Shown one piece after another: positions 9,601 through 15,504 of a stretch of DNA of 64,000 bases. The DNA is taken from contig NZ_AP025508.1 in the NCBI RefSeq assembly GCF_024347615.1, forward strand, positions 2,046,001 to 2,110,000, written 5' to 3'. Each line of letters opens with the position of its first letter. Positions within the stretch are counted from its first letter, which is position 1. The notes below the pieces were generated by a model that saw nothing but the letters and a program-made list of their open reading frames with translations, did no database searches and was not told the DNA's origin. A program made the translations under genes and the position numbers. The stretch is from Vibrio splendidus (GTDB lineage Bacteria > Pseudomonadota > Gammaproteobacteria > Enterobacterales > Vibrionaceae).

Positions 9601-11274
9601 CACCGCAGACGGTGAAATATCCATAGCAGTACGTAACCCATTAGCAAATTGCTGATCGTTACGTGCGGCGTTATCCACAAAACTAAGATCACCCGCACGT
9701 ATTGACTCGGCTAACGCGTTTTGGTCCTGTTCTACAGTTTCGGGGTTTTGTTGCTGTTGCCAATTTAGATTTTGTTGAGCTTCTTGATTCCAAGCTTGTT
9801 GTGATTGCTCACGTTCTGGGGCGCTGTTGTTGAATACAGCTTTGTGATATTCGCTAGACTCGGCGCGGCCCATCGCAATTTGATAAGCCTGTTTAAGTGC
9901 TTTCGGGGCTTTAGGGTTAATAGTGCCTTGTGCACTCAATAACTCCGGTGGTGGGTCAATAATTAATTCAGCGTCTTGCTCTGATAATCCAAACTCTGAC
10001 GGATCAGGATAACCGTTTTCTTCTGACCATGTGAGCGGCGCACTCTCTTGCGCTTGTGTTGCATTCTGTTGTTGCGGTTGTTCATTTGGTTGTCCTTGTG
10101 CTGCTTCATCTTCAACGGCGTGACGCTGATTAGCTGACGGAGTATTACCAAGCGCAAAGTCAATGGCTTGATCGGAAAGTTGTTTTGCTTCGCTTGGCTC
10201 AAATCCAAGGCCTAGTGCTTGGTTCGAAACACCTTCACTTAAAACTCGTCTAATGTCGGTGTCGTTATAGCCTTGAGAGCGCATTTTTGTAACGGTTTCA
10301 GGATTAACGACACTTTCAATTTTGCTCTCAAAGTTTCTGCGGCGAACCTTGCCAACTTGCGCGCCAATCGGAGCGGGAACACCACCAATTACAGCACCAA
10401 GAGCCGCACCAGTAAGCGCGTTAGCTGCTGCACCTTCAGTAAGATCTCGGCCTTCGTTGGTTTGTTCTTCTCGAGCTTGGTTGGTTAAAACGGTTTCGCC
10501 ATAACCTTGAGCCGCTTCAGTTCCGGCCTCTGAAGCAACACCTTTAGCCAAGGCACCTTTTACTGTCTTACCAAGTGAGCCTTTAATTAGCTTAGAGAAA
10601 CCCTTATCACCGACACCATCTAAAACACTGTTAAGCGCAAACAGTGAAAAATCACCGCTCAACTCATCACCCGCCGCTATCGCTAGTTCTTCTCGGGCTT
10701 TGGTCATTGCTTCTAGTGGTTGATCACCGTTAGAAATATGGGTTTGAGCGATATTTTTAAAACGTGGCGAATCCTTAAGATCATCGAATGACAGGTTATT
10801 AATATCATCTTGAACGCCACGCGCTGAAATACCATTGCCAGCCGCACCATTAAGCAAGGCATTAACACCAACACTCACTTTTCCTGAATTGGCAGCAATG
10901 CGTGAACCTTGCCCCGCCAAGCTTGCAGCCTTACCAGCCGCACCCGCTGGGAACATGGTCACCGCCATGCCACCTAACACGTTCATCGAGTTCAACCACC
11001 AAGTACGCGGGTCTTTTGCTCCTTCACCAATACTAAGGTCATCATTAATAAGCTGCTTGCTCATTGCTGATTTACCTTCCGGCGACAACGTATTAAATTG
11101 CTCTTGCGACCAATCATTTAAGCTATCACTTAGGTTCTCGGCTCCTGCAAATTCAGCAACACCCGCGACCGTATCAATTGCACCAGATTGAAGCATATCA
11201 ATAGAATCACCGAAAATTCCGGTATTAGATTCTTGTTGCTCCGCTTCCCAATCTTCAAAGTTTCCTAATCCCAT
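634..11274 (-). CDS. Giant polyvalent virion protein, 3546 aa (MTase, metallopeptidase-like, PLxRFG segments)
   Basis: A single uninterrupted frame of 10.6 kb. The N-terminal ~400 residues have Gly/Ala-rich, possibly membrane-active stretches; a Gln/Glu-rich low-complexity and coiled-coil region follows to about residue 2100. Around 2180-2300 is a class I SAM-dependent methyltransferase with an LEPSAGMGD-type SAM loop and an NPPF motif, as in amino-DNA methylases. Around 2423 is RHELIAH, an HExxH-like zinc peptidase motif that reads HELIAH. Around 2839 is PLARFGKYWV, matching the PLxRFG motif that names a family of giant phage proteins. The C-terminal ~500 residues have hydrophobic helices. 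By analogy to phage polyvalent proteins it is probably packaged and injected with the DNA, protecting or modifying it on entry. It is the last large gene of the leftward late operon, 4 bp after its neighbour. Confidence 0.8.
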   Translation of the reverse strand: MGLGNFEDWEAEQQESNTGIFGDSIDMLQSGAIDTVAGVAEFAGAENLSDSLNDWSQEQFNTLSPEGKSAMSKQLINDDLSIGEGAKDPRTWWLNSMNVLGGMAVTMFPAGAAGKAASLAGQGSRIAANSGKVSVGVNALLNGAAGNGISARGVQDDINNLSFDDLKDSPRFKNIAQTHISNGDQPLEAMTKAREELAIAAGDELSGDFSLFALNSVLDGVGDKGFSKLIKGSLGKTVKGALAKGVASEAGTEAAQGYGETVLTNQAREEQTNEGRDLTEGAAANALTGAALGAVIGGVPAPIGAQVGKVRRRNFESKIESVVNPETVTKMRSQGYNDTDIRRVLSEGVSNQALGLGFEPSEAKQLSDQAIDFALGNTPSANQRHAVEDEAAQGQPNEQPQQQNATQAQESAPLTWSEENGYPDPSEFGLSEQDAELIIDPPPELLSAQGTINPKAPKALKQAYQIAMGRAESSEYHKAVFNNSAPEREQSQQAWNQEAQQNLNWQQQQNPETVEQDQNALAESIRAGDLSFVDNAARNDQQFANGLRTAMDISPSAVLQIAQMRRSGEMNENQALSALQRVINSVNNFDDSLDATPEELDLRTRSNQQRAQQDFENMPDEQRRQEIQARLLQGRQEQQQTNSAQGQERPNGERDVTPVNTGIENQRVDNAPRVEFDRWSDVVSGDQDIDQRDYNSPFGDYREAQVMEQDTIHQPRETAERQPSPEPTTQDQVDQFRGQSAGVLQGNLSGVNPKANQRSQKKQGKKVAEGKRAIAARLNAQQEANAPQDHSTEYQPNNALADAFESAKQPEPQPEPEPEVKPESKAPKAKTTQTKIGDGVDGTETKDGKAWRYSREGVRTQVSVTVQSDRGFVELISGGVRKRFYYGKKGADKGVSSESLINNEIQAGSFDNAKKLANKAINQQLDTNATAQAKSEETLAEVKATSRDKAAGGRLAELQEEREVIAAAVKAHEDMEERDAVEDKDPTLAQKKAILAGVDTFGAASKAYGGMDGLFRAGRPLKLRLASLDTEIGKLQDTEEQSPQVSDAELQGIKDEQADAKKGFKAAADDNNQLGMDRSTARLKRLNKIQDGKGTTGDLKWLRSELAEAAKGVTTPEKAEVQKPIAKERFKDAKTGKSANPRMQAWLDTLDQSELDQINDNADYMAWIGKLHTDFSSETGKSPTNDSADFDKYIRSYADSNLSDRVAEQRGPNKKTLSDKSNSVPAVIEKPTVNDNSNPTKTELNDLINWKQSTIDNYEARIANGEDPRGMNGVIARNKSDISKLKARLVKRNSVIDKPMTKIMSNAVKRKLGKISKAEEKLSKAEENQSKVEALHSTDRSGADKSNPKVKAANNRVATAQKSVDDAIGELGDLYNRFLDDQSGNKKEWDQLIEAEKGHLEEFDTQMMDEDYRPQKDESEPTKSYDQIRDDLGKAKTEIEFDEVYADNQAALKAGTITEARHNEIDNGRILRMKAEGLAGLQRASVLKHLAKTNYQKMVDMVGVPNGTDDAKYLVAMNDLRANLINMEVSPTDVDEIIKGLNSKHISSRQVALKKVAELLGEGPEPTPPKKKAPTKKAETKAKGLSDFSGAVAAVNPAVKGELSFDEYKAVLASLVASESDIKAALYDSPVVKRKRKEDVKDSLVKQNFNRLVYGMLQAISPNYGSYEGLDVFSKRSTLEQLEDRVSALTEETYNTNVANRKEQRAKSESDEKARKAGIENPETRADFMRLASSKDVSLNNIATILDDEQLAQFDTLAAQAFAEKQENQFQRELERRGTIQAVEGTDSVGHETEMSTFDSGSPSYVVRLTDRIGKEKWKELAQAARKIDSGVKVANARYAKSVGKPEGWHFTSPEAQNQFVALLRGEEVNATENLTAQAEKKANSAKEKQVNKLKSLSESQDAKAEEVINQDRKTNTAKRAGDAARVLERAYGQQENARILGKIAEGVESGDISVLGNLQDLTQLETLEYLTRRLLWNMSESDRDKFAKRDSMGRWFLNSDVTIDQIVRFARFPDPEMHVNNLNGLARDMAVVKGYLNTGKFIAKQVENHSGDNLITMTGPVWNKHIAKIRAFAKIKNYGAADLANELFKTEGRLNRMGIVDNATLREALRELDAVSKEITTSKPKETPVSRLTDAIEQKVRASNKAYIDFFPTDNNELAENVIDSADIQEGMKVLEPSAGMGDLADRIAAKGADLDVGDISSDMRELLEAKGHNVIGDNFLEMESAPIYDRIVMNPPFHNDSAITHINHALSMLKDGGRLVAITPINTGDKGNSKNKNFREYLDAVGAVEENNPSGSFKNSLNSTGVETKTIVIDKPENSADLPPPDDIRFSQTSVGADTKSAGVTVRKVMNEADKFISGYEGMKGINVTVVETQDQLSDFTATEPNTKVKGVWLSGDNRVVLVAENLANAQEVRSVLRHELIAHNGLYANLSPKEIETLTKKINALRGNAKVKPLFDEVDKAYKGAPDEVKAEEVIARLAEKESGKLKQIADRVLAFVMGALRRSGVLSQDKATLAEIRTMINNTDNYLRDNKGQLRSPGVIRFSQTIAKEDAEQVDYGDPKMSYAEAVEIQADTFLKQILGKVPSKLKSTALYDAMKGNGWGLLTLRQLAEVAKAKVSPNYSNLLDQYVTTVNTKMARQNALLEDVTDLSEDIRQWIRKGNKDKADELFTFMHESTLENVDPSREYQDLTDLLTDMIGIKEQQIKGRSGESNKQLFDELKQYKKDLKGEMYRRKAHAKMKVIYDRMTDEQKDLFGRVRDHYEKQQDDMFTALVDRAAKLSLTGTGSSSSKQALNIHARLIKEFGKTHAAELGKLGSSEIALELAIAKKGYYVPLARFGKYWVSTKWEAGSKKPNGEVELDSQFEMFESEEEMNARVKQLTAAGFKPKFGKNIEESGMVSGATMSFVTDVMDKINEAKAQNEVKDQLKDDLYQMFLQALPDRSIRKSFIHRKGTKGYSDNALRALADQGFKQSRQQARLETEDDLQAILTGVNDMAKSETNNVSAQRIADEMNKRHEWVMNPKRAKWAQKLTGIGFFMLIGASPASALMNITQNIQVAIPVIGSKYGYAATASEMGKLTKLWVTNRYAASKDQKTKNRFGVLGSILEGDEREAMRRAVEQGTIDVTQTSDALGLAEEPDAQIGDWKDRVNRTLGWSFHNAEVLNREVTFMTAYRLAKRDGLGNEAAYHYATKATWDSHFDYGSLNRARFMQGDVATVAMQFKQYSQNMSYYLIHNTLKALGKGNPTPEQKAEARKQIMGTMALTFAMGGLSAMPLATLAAIANMVHSAISDEYDPWDAETELNGILTEWFGAEWAKTLYNGLPPEVGLPSIGSRINIDFMGMWVRQSDAENASGTVADIGEQFFGPIGGIITNGARGFDYMGQGRLYRGTEMFMPKWIKDIVKTARYSAEGGNVTNRNGEVMVGDLTGVEYAGQLLGFTPTRLSEQYDTNSRIKKYENKIKMHRKILMNQMWVSYMKKDQEEIRNIWKSIKEYNRSDWGKVNPITSDAVKTSLQGHLRMQQKAVNGLHYNPKFEQLVRNKFLQE

Positions 11275-11278
11275 TTCG

Positions 11279-12937
11279 CTACCTATTAAAACTATTTAAG
11301 CCAAGACGCTCGTTGTAATTAAGCATCTGTTCTGTGCGATCGCTTTGCGGTTGTGGTTGGTTGCCCGCGTTCTGGTTTCTCTGATACTCATCTGCACTAA
11401 AGTTATCTTCGTAACCGCTGTTGTTTTGAGCTTGCTTTGTCTGATTCATGATTTCTGTAACGCTTAAACCCTCTGTTTTATTTGGGTTTACATTTCCGCT
11501 AGTAGCCGGGTTTCCATTCCATTCATTAGCAATTCGATCAGATTGGCTTTTGGCATCATTCCCGCCTTTTTGTTTAATATCGCCAGAAGTGATTTTTCCA
11601 TTAACCCACTGCTCAACCTTGGCCGGACTTATGCCTTGATCAATTGCTTGGCGTAACGCGTTTTTGTCATCTTCATCAAAATCATAATTTTTGTAGAGAG
11701 AAACCACGTTGTTAACCATCTTATTGGTAGCTTGCGTTCGCTTCCTAGCTGGCGCGTCTGGGTCGTTAACGGTTGTAAACGTGCTCCATGCTTCAGTCTT
11801 AGATTTCGTTCTGGCCTCACCTTCTTTTTGAAGGCGTTGGATCTCTTTTTGTTTTTGATCTGGCTCGAGCTGGACGTTATTTTGAATAGAATCAATTTGC
11901 TCTTGGGTTTGTTTCTCAATATCTGCAATGTCGGCCATGTATTCTTTGGTGTATTTAGTTCCAACACCAGAATCACCACCAGCACCCAAAGTAGAATAAC
12001 CACCACCCGAACCTGATCGAGTTCCGGCCTTTTTATTAGAACCAAGCGATCGACCTTCCTGAAGGTATCGCCAATTGTTTAGCTGCGTTTGGCTCAACTC
12101 GTTTCTAGTTTTGGCGATCGTGTCCATGCGTGAAGTCAATTCACCAATAGGTACAAGACGCGGGTTATCATCTGGGTGACTGCTTCTATTCATCGTAACG
12201 GGAACCTCAATAGACTTACCGTTATCGAGTTCTAACCGCTGCTGAATGTAAAAACCTTGCCCGTCTTCACTAGGTATAATTGAAGAGATATTACGGCTAT
12301 GAATCTTGTGTGATTTGCCTTTCGCGTCCGTGTAGGTCTTAGGCAAAGTGTCGGCTTTAGTGATTTCAGAAAAAAGCGTGTCTACGGAGTTAAGTAGAGT
12401 CGGATCGTTCGCCTCTGGTAAATCTCCATTTGCTGCGTTTCTTAGAATCTGAACACCTTCACCAAGGGCTTGCCCCGTCTTTTCACCAAGGATATTAGCA
12501 AGGTCGAATTGCGGGTTATCTTTCATGAACTTGATGTTTTCAGGGGATTCCAACTTTGAAAAATCACCCGAAGCAATGGCAAGGTCTAAAGCTGGCAAGT
12601 AAGTATTTTTATAACCCTCTTGGCGATTTCTTAATACTTGCTGGTGGTCATATTCTTCCTGCTTTTGGTCCCAAAGAATATCGTTACGCTTATTGGTTTT
12701 AGTGCGGTCTTCTAAACCATGCTGCCATTGCGTATCTTCTCGACCTTCTAGAGTTTTTTGGCGCGAAAGACGGCTCTCACGGTCTTCTAGGCCGTTCTCC
12801 CACTGCGTGTCTTGTCTTCCTTCTAGAGTGTCTTGGCGCGCAAGACGGCGCTCTCTGTCTTCTGCTGAGTTGGCTCTATCAATAATCTTATTACCTAACC
12901 CAAAGCCTTCCGAAAAGCTTCTAATTACGTCAGCCAT
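11279..12937 (-). CDS. Putative internal virion protein, 552 aa, N-terminal tandem repeats
   Basis: Residues ~25-80 hold a repeated ~23-residue unit (RQDTLEGRQDTQW / RQKTLEGREDTQW, each followed by a GLEDR-type end), predicted as a charged helix. The rest is Gln/Asn/Lys-rich and mostly helical, with a Gly/Ser-rich stretch near residue 310. There is no signal peptide or enzyme motif. It is transcribed just before the giant ejection protein (4-bp gap) and has a good Shine-Dalgarno (AAAGGGGG) and a promoter-like element upstream. Position and composition suggest an internal or ejected virion component partnering the giant protein; no family was recognised. Confidence 0.6.
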   Translation of the reverse strand: MADVIRSFSEGFGLGNKIIDRANSAEDRERRLARQDTLEGRQDTQWENGLEDRESRLSRQKTLEGREDTQWQHGLEDRTKTNKRNDILWDQKQEEYDHQQVLRNRQEGYKNTYLPALDLAIASGDFSKLESPENIKFMKDNPQFDLANILGEKTGQALGEGVQILRNAANGDLPEANDPTLLNSVDTLFSEITKADTLPKTYTDAKGKSHKIHSRNISSIIPSEDGQGFYIQQRLELDNGKSIEVPVTMNRSSHPDDNPRLVPIGELTSRMDTIAKTRNELSQTQLNNWRYLQEGRSLGSNKKAGTRSGSGGGYSTLGAGGDSGVGTKYTKEYMADIADIEKQTQEQIDSIQNNVQLEPDQKQKEIQRLQKEGEARTKSKTEAWSTFTTVNDPDAPARKRTQATNKMVNNVVSLYKNYDFDEDDKNALRQAIDQGISPAKVEQWVNGKITSGDIKQKGGNDAKSQSDRIANEWNGNPATSGNVNPNKTEGLSVTEIMNQTKQAQNNSGYEDNFSADEYQRNQNAGNQPQPQSDRTEQMLNYNERLGLNSFNR

Positions 12938-12965
12938 TATTCAATCCCCCTTTCATGTCATTGAC

Positions 12966-12996
12966 TCATTATAAACAATTTGACACGAACGGCACA
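12966..12996 (-). promoter_or_regulatory. Putative late promoter before the ejection-protein genes
   Basis: On the minus strand a perfect TATAAT (complement of 12968-12973) lies 7 bp downstream of CGTTCGTGTCA (complement of 12981-12991). There is no sigma70 -35 hexamer at 16-18 bp. The same 11-mer stands in the same place before the scaffold gene at 29836-29846. I infer an activator-dependent phage promoter. It would drive the 552-aa and giant genes separately from the rest of the late operon, which is cut off by the moron cassette and its terminator. Confidence 0.5.
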
Positions 12997-13144
12997 TTTA
13001 GATTGACGATTGAAACCATTAGGCGCGAAGGGTATTAAGCGGAATTTAATGGGTTGATAGTTGCTTTATGAATTTTTTGAGGAGGATTTAAACGAATTGG
13101 TGCAAGAGGATATTTAAGGTACAGGAAAGTTTGAAGCTGGTACT

Positions 13145-13170
13145 AGCAAAACACAACTTTGAGTTTTGCT
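13145..13170. terminator. Weak hairpin beyond the 114-aa leftward gene
   Basis: An 8-bp stem (AGCAAAAC / GTTTTGCT) with a 10-nt loop lies 29 bp past the stop of the leftward gene at 13199. No clear U tract follows on the minus strand, so termination is uncertain. The remainder of 12992-13198 shows no convincing gene. Confidence 0.3.
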
Positions 13171-13198
13171 ATAAAAGAACAAATTAGCCCCAAACCGA

Positions 13199-13543
13199 CT
13201 ACAAATACACGATTTTATTACCATCTATCTTAAAGAGTTTTTTCTTCTTCAAACCTTCAATGATGATATCGACTTCAGAACTAGATATCCCTCCCTGAAA
13301 ATTAAACATAGTGCTAATAAAGTTCTTCATAGTGCTGACTTTTGACGGTCGGCTTTTCAATACTCGCCCTTCAACATCAGCAACAACACTAGCCTTTGAC
13401 TTGGTGATAGGCTGTTGAACTTGAACCTTTGGGTTTTTCTCTTCCATGGCTTGTACTGAAGTTTGAATTAGATACTGAGCCAGCTTCATTCTTTCAAGTT
13501 CTGTCAGGTTCCCACACGCCAACTTAACTACTTCGTAACTCAT
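13199..13543 (-). CDS. Hypothetical protein, 114 aa, possible winged-helix C-terminus
   Basis: Not recognised. The first ~40 residues are helical, the middle is basic and probably disordered (KSKASVV ... KSRPSKVS), and the last ~45 (GGISSSEVDIIIEGLKKKKLF then KIDGNKIVYL) look like a recognition helix followed by a beta wing, as in small winged-helix domains. It is divergent from the rightward moron cassette and shares with it a 250-bp control region holding four phased TATGTA repeats. A local regulator of that cassette is a reasonable guess, but no homologue is known to me. Confidence 0.5.
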   Translation of the reverse strand: MSYEVVKLACGNLTELERMKLAQYLIQTSVQAMEEKNPKVQVQQPITKSKASVVADVEGRVLKSRPSKVSTMKNFISTMFNFQGGISSSEVDIIIEGLKKKKLFKIDGNKIVYL

Positions 13544-13599
13544 TTGCTCACCTCAATCCAAATTTTTCTATGCGTAACCTTTTATACTATCAAATCATA

Positions 13600-13643
13600 T
13601 ACATATCTATGTACAGATATGTATAGCTATGTATAGGTATGTA
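13600..13643. repeat. Four TATGTA repeats at exact 10-bp period plus an inverted copy
   Basis: TATGTA occurs at 13608, 13618, 13628 and 13638, each 10 bp from the last, so all copies face the same side of the helix. An inverted copy, TACATA, lies at 13600-13605, making a dyad with the first repeat. The array sits in the divergent intergenic region between the 114-aa leftward gene and the rightward moron genes, the expected place for an operator bound by a multimeric regulator. Confidence 0.6.
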
Positions 13644-13771
13644 TGAGAATGATACTCATCACAGAAATTAACACAAGACGAGCGTATTTTACACGCGTGA
13701 ACCTATGCTAGTGACTTTATTGTAAATAGAGCACCACCGCGTAGATAAACAACAAGGTAGACCAACCAAAA

Positions 13772-13807
13772 ATGAAAGTAAGGGACCATCATGACCGAAA
13801 TTATTAA
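13772..13807 (+). CDS. Possible 11-aa leader peptide overlapping the moron gene start
   Basis: ATG at 13772 follows the recurrent initiation motif AAGGTAGACCAACC (13754-13767) at good spacing and reads MKVRDHHDRNY-stop. The ORF runs over the ATG of the 116-aa gene at 13791 in another frame, so translation of the two could be coupled. It is too short for coding statistics; the evidence is the motif and two similar leader arrangements elsewhere in this phage. Confidence 0.35.
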   Translation: MKVRDHHDRNY

Positions 13808-14141
13808 AGATAATTTATTGAGAGCTATTGCCGAAAAAACAATGTCATACCTTTTAGCCTGTCACATCAGAGGGGGAAAGGCCAAGAACAGAGGCCGTAG
13901 TTTTGAAGAAGTGCATTTATATACAGGCCAAGACATCATAGATACGGCTAAAATGCTGACCAATTTAATGAACCACCATTTAGTCGAAGAGTTTGATCAT
14001 TCCGGCGAACTACACTATCGACCTATCAACGTACCCGACCATATAAATATACGATCTGGATTAAACGATATTCTTTCCTACTCAGAATCTGCCATTTCAA
14101 ACGTTACATTTGGCGAATTAATGTCACAAGGAAATGAATAA
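13791..14141 (+). CDS. Hypothetical protein of the moron cassette, 116 aa
   Basis: First gene of a rightward four-gene cassette that opposes all surrounding phage genes. The start is preceded by TAAGGGACC. The soluble protein has a helical N-terminus (LLRAIAEKTMSYLLACHIRGG), a basic patch (GGKAKNRGR), and a helix-turn-helix-like middle ending in a short hairpin (HHLVEEFDHSGELHYRPI), so a small winged-helix fold is possible. Its stop overlaps the next ATG (TAATG), indicating translational coupling. I do not recognise a family. Position suggests expression from the prophage, independent of the lytic late operon. Confidence 0.6.
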   Translation: MTEIIKDNLLRAIAEKTMSYLLACHIRGGKAKNRGRSFEEVHLYTGQDIIDTAKMLTNLMNHHLVEEFDHSGELHYRPINVPDHINIRSGLNDILSYSESAISNVTFGELMSQGNE

Positions 14142-14317
14142 TGAAAAAATTCCCACCTATTCTACTGCTTACTTATCTGCTATTTGGGTGCTCTATTCAC
14201 AATTCAAATACAGACGGCCAGAACGAACATCAAGACGAACCGGACGGTTCTGGTGGAGTTGTCTTTTCTGAGACAATAGACGCGAGGCCAGTAGTGGTTT
14301 CAAACTTAACCCGTTAA
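14141..14317 (+). CDS. Small lipoprotein, 58 aa
   Basis: MKKFPPILLLTYLLFGC gives a lipoprotein signal peptide with an LFGC lipobox (lipidated Cys17), leaving a mature peptide of about 42 residues that is Asn/Asp/Glu-rich. Residue +2 is Ser, which predicts outer-membrane sorting. The start overlaps the previous stop (TAATG). The size resembles Rz1-type outer-membrane spanins, but the mature part is acidic rather than proline-rich and there is no adjacent Rz-like partner, so a lysogenic-conversion or exclusion lipoprotein is preferred. Confidence 0.65.
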   Translation: MKKFPPILLLTYLLFGCSIHNSNTDGQNEHQDEPDGSGGVVFSETIDARPVVVSNLTR

Positions 14318-14338
14318 TGCATAAGCAGAGAGTAAAAA

Positions 14339-14941
14339 ATGAAAAAACCTATATTTCCCTTAGTGGCTCTTGCATTTTCATTTAGCTTAGTTGGCTGTTC
14401 ATCTGGTGGCGTTTATGCTTTTTGTTCAGTTGGTAATGTATCTACAGACCTTAAGAGTTATAGAAAAGACCATGATTATAGAAAAGTGCTTGTTGACGAG
14501 AACAACGGGCTAGGCACTCTTATTTGTAACCAGTTCAATAAGAACAAAGTGGATTGCTTCACATACGATCAGATCTTCTCGCCTCTTGACGACTTTACCC
14601 ACGCTCAAATAGCTAAGAAGCTAAAAGACGATGGTTTCGATTCTGTGATAACAGTCAAAGGGAAAGGAAACCAAGTAAACACTTATAATGGTGGATCCTT
14701 TTCAACTTTGAACGCTTCAACTCTTGGCAATACAACTAGCGGGACCGTTGTTACAACCAATATATCGAGTCAATCAAGAGACTATGCGCTTGAGTATCTT
14801 ACTTTCGATGTAAGCACAGAAAAGAAGATATACAGCGCTAGTGCCTACACAAGTGGGTCTGGTTCGGCCTGCATTGGCAATGACTCATATTGGCGTTCTC
14901 AAGCCGAATACGTTGTTAAAGATATCCTCTTAACTAAATAG
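14339..14941 (+). CDS. Lipoprotein, 200 aa, moron cassette
   Basis: A Lys-Lys start, hydrophobic stretch and VGCSSGG lipobox (Cys20) make this a lipoprotein with Ser at +2, so probably outer-membrane. The mature domain of ~180 residues alternates strands and helices: a conserved-looking DGFDSVITVKGKG segment, a Ser/Thr/Asn-rich loop, then a strand-rich part and an SGSACIGNDSYW region. This resembles the layout of small periplasm-facing lipoproteins of the LPP20/DUF4136 type, with a strand that binds next to a nucleotide-like fold, but assignment is weak. As a surface or periplasmic lipoprotein expressed from a prophage, superinfection exclusion or altered host envelope is a reasonable hypothesis. 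Confidence 0.65.
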   Translation: MKKPIFPLVALAFSFSLVGCSSGGVYAFCSVGNVSTDLKSYRKDHDYRKVLVDENNGLGTLICNQFNKNKVDCFTYDQIFSPLDDFTHAQIAKKLKDDGFDSVITVKGKGNQVNTYNGGSFSTLNASTLGNTTSGTVVTTNISSQSRDYALEYLTFDVSTEKKIYSASAYTSGSGSACIGNDSYWRSQAEYVVKDILLTK

Positions 14942-14958
14942 AACAAGGTAGACCAACC

Positions 14959-15222
14959 ATGAATAAACAATCACGCATCTTTAAGAATATATTTAACATC
15001 GTAATTTTGTATTTATTACAGATAGGAAACGTTTTTGCTGACAGATTTGAAACTGATGATTGCAAATATACAGATGATTGCGGGTCATACAGTTTTTCAA
15101 GTTTTCTAGTTGGCATGGCAGTTTTCGCGGGGCTCGTATATTTAAGAAAAGACCAAATAAAATTCTGGGAGTTTTGTGTTTACATGCTGATTGGTGCTTT
15201 TACTATGTTTCTTCTCAAGTAA
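14959..15222 (+). CDS. Small inner-membrane protein, 87 aa
   Basis: The start follows AACAAGGTAGACCAACC, the recurrent phage initiation motif. Three hydrophobic segments are visible: ~11-26 (possible signal anchor ending near NVFADR), ~48-62 (LVGMAVFAGLVYL) and ~70-85 (CVYMLIGAFTMFLL). Between the first two is a short region with two Cys in a DDC repeat (TDDCKYTDDCG), possibly disulphide-bonded outside the cytoplasm. Last gene of the rightward cassette, directly followed by a strong terminator. No known family. Confidence 0.6.
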   Translation: MNKQSRIFKNIFNIVILYLLQIGNVFADRFETDDCKYTDDCGSYSFSSFLVGMAVFAGLVYLRKDQIKFWEFCVYMLIGAFTMFLLK

Positions 15223-15225
15223 ATG

Positions 15226-15254
15226 AAAAGGCGCTCAAATAGAGCGCCTTTTTT
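15226..15254. terminator. Bidirectional terminator closing the moron cassette
   Basis: A 9-bp GC-rich stem (AAGGCGCTC / GAGCGCCTT) with a 5-nt loop and six T's on the plus strand ends the rightward cassette. On the minus strand only four U's follow, so it may also partly stop the leftward late transcript, whose 83-aa gene ends inside it at 15253. Confidence 0.85.
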
Positions 15255-15504
15255 AGAACAAGCTTGCGGCTAAACCACCGATTACCGCACCAGCTACAGC
15301 ACCAACCGGACCAAATGACATACCAATCGTTGCACCAGCACCAGCACCAGCCATTACACCTTGTTTCTTTTGTTGCTTAATTTGCTTGTTAGTGGCATCC
15401 CGTTGTTGCTCTTGATTCACCATTTTTGACATTGAATTAAGAGACATATTTTTTTGGTTTCGACCTACATCGATTAATCCATAACCCATATTATCAACCC
15501 CCAC
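15253..15504 (-). CDS. Small Gly-zipper protein, 83 aa, probable virion/ejection component
   Basis: The N-terminal half is polar and basic (QKNMSLNSMSKMV, KQIKQQKKQG). The C-terminal ~33 residues are a glycine-zipper transmembrane hairpin (GAGATIGMSFGPVGAVAGAV then IGGLAASLF). Such helices occur in phage internal proteins that insert into the host membrane during DNA ejection. The gene overlaps the one before it by 11 bp and lies in the cluster leading to the giant ejection protein. Function is inferred from position and membrane character only. Confidence 0.6.
   Translation of the reverse strand: MGVDNMGYGLIDVGRNQKNMSLNSMSKMVNQEQQRDATNKQIKQQKKQGVMAGAGAGATIGMSFGPVGAVAGAVIGGLAASLF

Noticed and set aside
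634..11274. The giant protein as an N4-type virion RNA polymerase
   Set aside because: Length is similar to N4 vRNAP, but no T7-like polymerase motifs are seen; instead methyltransferase, HExxH-like and PLxRFG segments are present.
11629..12045. 138-codon frame inside the 552-aa gene on the same strand
   Set aside because: Basic, low-complexity shadow; the main frame has repeats and a good start.
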